A stretch of DNA of 38,350 bases from Peptococcaceae bacterium SCADC1_2_3 (GTDB lineage: Bacteria; Bacillota; Desulfotomaculia; Desulfotomaculales; Nap2-2B): assembly GCA_000681355.2 (NCBI GenBank), contig JJNX02000013.1, positions 1-38,350 of the forward strand, given 5' to 3'. The notes below the pieces were generated by a model. The model was not told the DNA's origin, did no database searches, and saw only the letters and a list, made by a program, of their open reading frames with translations. Positions 33,897 to 38,350 of the stretch are shown piece by piece (within the stretch, counting starts at the first letter, position 1; each line of letters begins with the position of its first letter). The position numbers and the translations under genes were made by a program.

Positions 33897-34838
33897 TCAT
33901 TTGCAGTAAATATATCTGTCCAGCCCCTTCACCCAGCCTGTCCAAGGGGAATCTTTATCCTCCCGGGAGGCGGCGGCGCGGGAAAACATATCCACTTGAG
34001 TATCCAGCATATCAAGTTGGTGCAGGAGGGCCGCCTCTAAAAACTTGGGCCGCTTGGGCGACTGCCACTCATAGCGCCCATGGTGGCTAATCAGTATATG
34101 CAAAAGCTTTAAGCGCAGCTCCCCGGGAAAGCCTGGTACCTTTTCAATGTAACGTTCCAAGAACAATGCCCCGGAAACGATGTGCCCCAAAAGCCGGCCT
34201 TCGTCAGTTTGCTCCACGGCGCCGCGGCAACAGTACTCCTGCACCTTGCCGATGTCATGCAAAATTGCTCCGGCCACCAGCAGGTCCCGGTTGGCCTGGG
34301 GATAATTACCGGCGATGCCGTCTGCCGCCGCGGCTACGCTGACGCTGTGAAGTAAAAGCCCTCCCATGAGGGCATGATGATATTGCTTGGCGGCCGGAGC
34401 AAGACAAAAGGACTCGTAAAAATTTTGTTCCGAAAAAAGAAGGGAAAACAGTGATTTTAAGGGCGGGTCAGTTAAAGAATTAATCAACTGGTGAAACTTT
34501 TCTTTGGCCTTATCCAGACCTTTGGCAAAGGGTATAAACCGGGCCGGATCAATTTGACCGTTTTCTTTAACAATTGAATCTATACGCAACTGCACCAACC
34601 TGTTGTATTCCACCGCCAGGGCCTCCACGGTAACGATGTCTCCTGCTTTCAAGCGGGCGCCGGCCTCTTCGGCTCCTTCCCAGAGCCGTCCCTCCACTTC
34701 GCCGGTTCTGTCCCCCAGCGTCACGGCCAGAAAACACCCCGGCGCTTCCCGGAAGGAAAGAAGCTTCTTTGCCTTTAACGCGAAGGTCCCGCGTACATTT
34801 AGCCCGGGTCTGATTTGATTAACCGGTATCTCAGGCAT
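33897..34838 (-). CDS. YhaM-like 3'-5' exoribonuclease (OB fold + HD domain)
   Basis: A 313-residue protein with an N-terminal OB-fold nucleic-acid-binding domain (about 1-95; FLAVTLGDRTGEVEGRLW) and an HD metal-dependent domain (HHALMGGLLLHSVSV, then GAILHDIGKVQEY near residue 190 and LISHHGRYEW). This is the layout of YhaM, a 3'-5' exonuclease acting on RNA and single-stranded DNA. GGAGGTAG precedes ATG 34838. The 230 bases between it and the next gene are AT-rich with no feature seen. Confidence 0.85.
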   Translation of the reverse strand: MPEIPVNQIRPGLNVRGTFALKAKKLLSFREAPGCFLAVTLGDRTGEVEGRLWEGAEEAGARLKAGDIVTVEALAVEYNRLVQLRIDSIVKENGQIDPARFIPFAKGLDKAKEKFHQLINSLTDPPLKSLFSLLFSEQNFYESFCLAPAAKQYHHALMGGLLLHSVSVAAAADGIAGNYPQANRDLLVAGAILHDIGKVQEYCCRGAVEQTDEGRLLGHIVSGALFLERYIEKVPGFPGELRLKLLHILISHHGRYEWQSPKRPKFLEAALLHQLDMLDTQVDMFSRAAASREDKDSPWTGWVKGLDRYIYCK

Positions 34839-35070
34839 TTTACTACCTCCATGAATACAGATTTTATCACGGTTGTTGAGGGTAATTTTTCAAAATAAAT
34901 TTACCACTAAATTTCACGATAAGATAGGCTAAATATTCATTGAAAAGTAAATATCTTTCTTAATTATATTAAACAAATAAATGGTTTTTTGCAAAGGATA
35001 TTGATATAATTTCTTTTTTTTGAAATGCCGAGAGCTTACTTTTAATAAATGAAAAAAGATGAAAAGGAAG

Positions 35071-36057
35071 TCAAAAAATAGTAAGAACAGCCGCTCCCCG
35101 TACCTTCCCCTGGCGCAGGGCATTTAGGGCTTCATTGGCCGCGCTTAAAGGGAAGGCCTGCACTTCGGTGCGTACCGGGACCCTGGGGGCCAGAGTCAAA
35201 AACTCCTCTCCATCCCGGCGGGTCAGATTGGCTACAGACCGTACGCTGCGCTCTCCCCAAAGAATTTCGTAAGGAAAAGAAGGGATATCGCTCATGTGAA
35301 TCCCGCCGCAAACCACTACCCCGCTTTTGGCCACCGCGCGTAAGGCGGCCGGTACCAGTTCCCCGGCCGGAGCAAAGATGATTGCCGCCTCCAGTTCCTC
35401 TGGAGGTGTAGCACCGGACTCGCCTGCCCATACTGCTCCTAAACTCAAAGCAAACTGCTGCGCCTCCAAGTCACCAGGCCGGGTAAAAGCGTAGACCCGC
35501 CTGCCCTGGTAGCACGCTACCTGGATAACTATGTGGGCCGCGGCACCAAAACCGTAAAGACCAAGACATACCGCTTCGCCGGCCATTACCAGAGAACGGT
35601 AGCCAATAAGACCGGCACAAAGCAAGGGTGCTGCTTGTAGATCCGGGTAATTCTCCGGGATGGGAAAGCAAAACTGCTGGTCTGCTACCGCATATTCGGC
35701 AAAGCCACCGTCAATCTGATAGCCGGTAAAACGGGCCTTATCACAAAGATTTTCCCGGCCGGAAAGACAGTAACGACAGTTATTGCAGGTAAAGCCCAGC
35801 CAGGGGACGCCTACTCGTGTTCCTTGGGCAAACCTGTCCGCCCCGGCGCCGGCCGCAATCACCGTACCCACAATTTGGTGGCCGGGAATTAAAGGAAGTT
35901 TGGGTTCTTTTAGTTCCCCGTCCACTATATGAAGGTCAGTCCGGCACAAACCACAGGCGCGGACACGAATAAGAACCTGTCCCGGACCAGGTTCCGGCAT
36001 GGGTACATCAGCCTCCCGCAGAGGTCTCCCCGGTGCCTCAAGTATCATTGCCCGCAT
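35071..36057 (-). CDS. Zinc alcohol dehydrogenase, AdhP/cinnamyl type
   Basis: A 328-residue medium-chain dehydrogenase. Catalytic zinc ligands in CGLCRTDLHIVDGEL and GHQIVGTV; structural zinc loop CNNCRYCLSGRENLC; the nucleotide fold around LGLYGFGAAAHIVIQVA. It differs from the dehydrogenase at 29279 and looks like the NADP-linked aldehyde/alcohol branch. Substrate not inferable. A GGTGGTGG lies upstream of ATG. The downstream end (window positions below 35071) has no clear terminator. Confidence 0.87.
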   Translation of the reverse strand: MRAMILEAPGRPLREADVPMPEPGPGQVLIRVRACGLCRTDLHIVDGELKEPKLPLIPGHQIVGTVIAAGAGADRFAQGTRVGVPWLGFTCNNCRYCLSGRENLCDKARFTGYQIDGGFAEYAVADQQFCFPIPENYPDLQAAPLLCAGLIGYRSLVMAGEAVCLGLYGFGAAAHIVIQVACYQGRRVYAFTRPGDLEAQQFALSLGAVWAGESGATPPEELEAAIIFAPAGELVPAALRAVAKSGVVVCGGIHMSDIPSFPYEILWGERSVRSVANLTRRDGEEFLTLAPRVPVRTEVQAFPLSAANEALNALRQGKVRGAAVLTIF

Positions 36058-36236
36058 TTTTTTCCACCACCTAAAGATGACCAGAAAATTTGGTAAATAA
36101 ACTATGATTATTCTACATACGAGATACTTTTTCCTCTAACGGTGTGCGGATGGCTTCGGAAAACGAAAAATTAATTGAATATGTTTCTTCACCACCGGTT
36201 TGGTAAAAAAGCTTAGCCTTAACTTTACCCTAAGAT

Positions 36237-36263
36237 TTAGCCCAGGGAAGTTCCCTGGGCTAA
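36237..36263. terminator. Perfect 13-bp stem hairpin
   Basis: TTAGCCCAGGGAA and TTCCCTGGGCTAA are perfect inverted arms around one base. A short TCGTTTAAG follows on the plus strand. It lies upstream of the minus-strand dehydrogenase and of the cassette region; the rest of 36058-36368 shows no gene, only a small AGGAC/GTCCT hairpin near 36318. Confidence 0.55.
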
Positions 36264-36368
36264 TCGTTTAAGTACACCAGTAAGATTTTAAAGGCAACTG
36301 CTTTGCTGGACGATACCAGGACTTTTCTGTCCTATTGGAAGGAATGAGTATATAGTGACAAAACGCCA

Positions 36369-36617
36369 ATGAAAACGAAGGTGAATGGCATGAAAACAAA
36401 GGTCATTACTATTCGAGTCAGCCCTGAAGCAGCGGATGCTTACGAGACAGCGCCTGCCGAACAACAGCGAAAGCTCAATGTCCTGCTAAGCTTGAAACTC
36501 TCTGAAGTGACGCGAGCGAAACGCCCCTTGGAAGTCATCATGAGCGAACTGAGCCGCAAAGCCCAAGAACGTGGTCTGACTCCAGAAATTCTGGAATCAA
36601 TTTTGAATGAGCAGTAG
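36369..36617 (+). CDS. Antitoxin-like protein paired with PIN toxin
   Basis: An 82-residue protein: a short N-terminal strand KVITIRVSPEAADAYE, then helices and LSRKAQERGLTPEILESILNEQ, the last part resembling the toxin-wrapping tail of VapB/Phd-type antitoxins. A second Met (MKTKVITIRV, 24 bases on) is equally possible as the start. Its stop overlaps the start of a PIN-domain toxin by 11 bases, which is the reason for the antitoxin call. The toxin is broken, so the pair is inactive. Confidence 0.65.
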   Translation: MKTKVNGMKTKVITIRVSPEAADAYETAPAEQQRKLNVLLSLKLSEVTRAKRPLEVIMSELSRKAQERGLTPEILESILNEQ

Positions 36618-36856
36618 TGCGCGTTACGTCCTCGACACGAATACCCTGGTGAGCGCCCTTCATTGAGCCGACGAAAGAGCTACGGATATGCCGTGATGCC
36701 AAGGATGATAAGTTTCTGGAGTTAGCGGTCAGTGGAAGGGCGGCCTACCTCATTAGCGGGGACAACGACTTGCGGTCGTTAAATCCCTTTTGCGGAATAG
36801 CTATAGTAACGGCAGCAGGGTTTTTGGCGGCTACTAGTGGAGAGGAAACCGTCTAA
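36607..36856 (+). pseudogene. PIN-domain toxin with internal deletion
   Basis: The first 19 codons (MSSSARYVLDTNTLVSALH) match the start of PIN RNases with the first catalytic Asp, then reach TGA at 36664. A later frame reads IEPTKELRICRDAKDDKFLELA and AAYLISGDNDLRSL, the C-terminal half of the same family with its acidic residues, and ends at TAA 36854-36856. About 50-60 residues between are missing. The toxin cannot be functional as read. Its stop codon lies inside the attC-like sequence that follows, as usual for integron cassettes. Confidence 0.75.
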
Positions 36857-36950
36857 CAACGGCGTGCAGGCCGACCGCAGCCCGCGAGCGGTTCCTGGTG
36901 GAGATGAAATGATACGTTTGGGCTGCGGCGGCTGACGCCGGGCGTTAGGC
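36851..36950 (+). repeat. attC-like integron recombination site
   Basis: GTCTAAC at 36851 fits the RYYYAAC box and GTTAGGC at 36944 fits the GTTRRRY core. Between them two arms are imperfect inverted repeats: GGCGTGCAGGCCGACCGCAG on the left and GGCTGCGGCGGCTGACGCC on the right, with a few unpaired bases as in real attC sites. Length 100 bp is in range. An integrase gene is not in the window. Confidence 0.75.
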
Positions 36951-36994
36951 CCCTAGTGAATTATGTCAATACTATTCTGATTGATGGAGTGAAT

Positions 36995-37234
36995 ATTATG
37001 ACTGAGTTTGAGGAAGTCTCCACAAAAGCCATGTCTTTACCCGCCGAAAGCAGGGCCGAACTTGCCGAGATTCTAATTCAAAGTCTTGACGAGAAGGAAA
37101 ATGAGGGGGTCAATTTCGCCTGGCTTGCCGAAATACGTCGAAGGGATCAAGAGATTAGGGCTGGTGCATCCATAACTAAACCAGCTGACCAAGTTCTTAA
37201 GGAAGCTCGCGAAAGACTAAGATGTATGAAATAG
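36995..37234 (+). CDS. Addiction-module antitoxin (RelB/ParD-like)
   Basis: A 79-residue protein of the putative addiction module component family: MTEFEEVSTKAMSLPAESRA, LAEILIQSLDE, then VNFAWLAEIRRRDQEIRAG. Such proteins pair with RelE/ParE toxins. ATG 36995 has GGAG about 10 bases before it (36985); the ATG 36956-frame opening earlier overlaps the attC end. It is the first gene after the attC-like site, as in a second cassette. Its stop overlaps the toxin start. Confidence 0.8.
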   Translation: MMTEFEEVSTKAMSLPAESRAELAEILIQSLDEKENEGVNFAWLAEIRRRDQEIRAGASITKPADQVLKEARERLRCMK

Positions 37235-37384
37235 AATTTCATCTCGATGCCGACGAGGAAATGAAGGCGGCGGCTTTCTATTATGAAGAACGAGTGGCAG
37301 GACTTGGAAGCGATTTTCTTGACGAAATAGAGCGCGGAGTGAATAGGATTCGACAATTTCCATTTCTCTCGTTAATCTATAAAT
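37223..37384 (+). pseudogene. RelE/ParE toxin, truncated by insertion sequence
   Basis: ATG 37223 overlaps the antitoxin end. The product MYEIEFHLDADEEMKAAAFY, then ERVAGLGSDFLDEIERGV and a helix ending FPFLSLIYK, stops after 53 residues at TGA. The family normally has about 95-100 residues with a C-terminal beta sheet and basic catalytic residues (FPY and AHxRRxPxYW). The break coincides with the left end of the insertion sequence that carries the transposase downstream. Confidence 0.75.
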
Positions 37385-38350
37385 GATCCCACTGCAAAAA
37401 CCCTTTAAAATAACCGAAAGAGCTCCATAAAAAGCAGGAAAAACAAGGGTGAATATCGAATATAACATTAATATAAAGAGATTTTGCTGCTTTTGTCTAA
37501 TCCAAAACATAGAGATAAATCACATAGAATGACACAGGGAGGTTCTGTATGTTTCGGGAAAACAAAGACCACCTTCAAACAGAACTATTTAACAGTTACT
37601 CGATGATGAATCCCAAGATACAGGCTAGTTTACAGGGAACCTGGGCACCTCTTTTTTATGAACACGTATTTTGCAAAATCGACGAGACAGTCTTTGCACC
37701 TTTGTATTGCCTGGATAACGGACGTCCCAACTTCCCCGTGAACATCCAGCTTTCATTGGAGTTCATCAAACACATGAAAGATTACACCGACGAAGATATT
37801 CTCGAACAGTTTCGCTTCAACTATCAGGTTATGTACGCTGTGGGGTTGCGTAACCTTGGTGAACTCTACCTGGCCGAGCGCACACTTTACGAGTTCCGGC
37901 GGCGGGTTTACCACTACACCGTAGAAAATCCGGGAAAAGACGATTTTATCTTCGGGCAGTTCGAAAAACTAACCGAACATTTTATAGCGGTAGCCGGGAT
38001 CAATACCAAAGAACAGCGCGTAGACTCCACACAAATCATGACCAATATCAAGTTGGCCGGTCGGCTATCGCTGGCGTATGATGTACTGACGCAAGCACTG
38101 GCCGCCTGCCCTCCGGAGATCCTTACAAACGAATTAAAAAACGTTCTCGAACCGGAGTATAAAACCAAAACCCTATACCGGTCCAAAGGTAGCGAAGCCA
38201 AAAAACGCATACAAGAGATAATCGGGTTAGGAGCCGAACTGGTGTCCATCACCGAATCCAGTCCGGAAATCAGTGAATTGGAGGCTATCGCTATCCTCCG
38301 ACGGTTTATCAACGAGCAGGCCACATTTGACAACGAGAAGAATGCCTGGA
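37385..38350 (+). mobile_element. Insertion sequence, IS1182-like, right end outside window
   Basis: The element appears to start near 37385 (after the toxin break) and continues past the edge. The 5' leader (37385-37548) has no gene. The exact terminal repeat cannot be confirmed without the other end. Confidence 0.6.
37549..38350 (+). CDS. IS1182-like transposase, partial
   Basis: ATG 37549, 7 bases after AGGGAGG, opens a frame that remains open for 267 codons to the window edge. The N-terminal half is typical of IS1182/IS5-related DDE transposases: a segment FPVNIQLSLEFIKHMKDYTD, then QFRFNYQVMYAVGLRNLG, AERTLYEFRRRV, and RVDSTQIMTNIKLAGRL with the first catalytic Asp. The remaining DDE residues lie outside the window. 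Confidence 0.8.
   Translation, partial: MFRENKDHLQTELFNSYSMMNPKIQASLQGTWAPLFYEHVFCKIDETVFAPLYCLDNGRPNFPVNIQLSLEFIKHMKDYTDEDILEQFRFNYQVMYAVGLRNLGELYLAERTLYEFRRRVYHYTVENPGKDDFIFGQFEKLTEHFIAVAGINTKEQRVDSTQIMTNIKLAGRLSLAYDVLTQALAACPPEILTNELKNVLEPEYKTKTLYRSKGSEAKKRIQEIIGLGAELVSITESSPEISELEAIAILRRFINEQATFDNEKNAW

Overview
The window looks like the chromosome of a spore-forming, strictly anaerobic, probably thermophilic Firmicute of the Peptococcaceae/Desulfotomaculum/Thermincola type. The evidence is a CotJA-CotJB-CotJC spore set, two exported hydrogenases ([NiFe] and [FeFe]), molybdenum/tungsten cofactor genes, S-layer (SLH) proteins, and strong AGGAGG ribosome sites with frequent GTG/TTG starts. 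The species is inference. Both edges cut through insertion sequences.

Layout. 1-2330: the start of an IS1380-like transposase on the minus strand, a zinc-finger anti-sigma-like gene with a possible sigma-like remnant, and a HigBA-type pair whose toxin has a stop codon at a conserved Trp position. 2461-7991: molybdenum/tungsten cofactor block with fdhD, a DUF1847 protein, moeA, a MoeA fused to a periplasmic-binding-like domain, and a hydrogenase maturation protease. 8086-13521: energy block, a Moco-family riboswitch plus terminator, then the [NiFe] hydrogenase small and large subunits, then a Tat-exported lipoprotein [FeFe] hydrogenase with a membrane-anchored 4Fe-4S subunit.

13739-24594 is the most interesting region. 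A second Moco-family riboswitch with a promoter leads into five consecutive exported proteins. Four share a paralogous N-terminal domain resembling the sulfite-oxidase-type molybdopterin-binding fold, and two of these end in three SLH domains. A fifth is a small membrane-anchored relative. They are followed by a complete WtpABC-like tungstate/molybdate ABC transporter. Order, orientation and overlaps suggest one cofactor-sensing operon that builds a cell-surface system together with oxyanion uptake. Near-identical 17-bp sequences in inverted orientation flank the whole segment.

24595-28692: an accessory stretch with a gene-poor patch, an RlmD-type rRNA methyltransferase, a REP-associated tyrosine transposase with perfect 25-bp inverted repeats and degenerate tandem repeats, the C-terminal stump of a type I restriction HsdR, and tRNA-Trp. 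28906-31380: a cobalamin riboswitch and terminator ahead of a zinc dehydrogenase and a divergent TrpD-like phosphoribosyltransferase. 31462-32669: the cotJ operon with repeated palindromes. 32777-36057: patatin-like lipase, YhaM-like nuclease and a second zinc alcohol dehydrogenase, all on the minus strand. 36369-38350: two toxin-antitoxin units, both with broken toxins, separated by a sequence with the hallmarks of an integron attC site and ended by an IS1182-like transposase.

How the parts fit: fdhD, the MoeA proteins and WtpABC point to Mo/W-dependent formate dehydrogenase use elsewhere in the genome. The two Moco-family riboswitches would let the cell couple hydrogenase expression and metal scavenging to cofactor supply.
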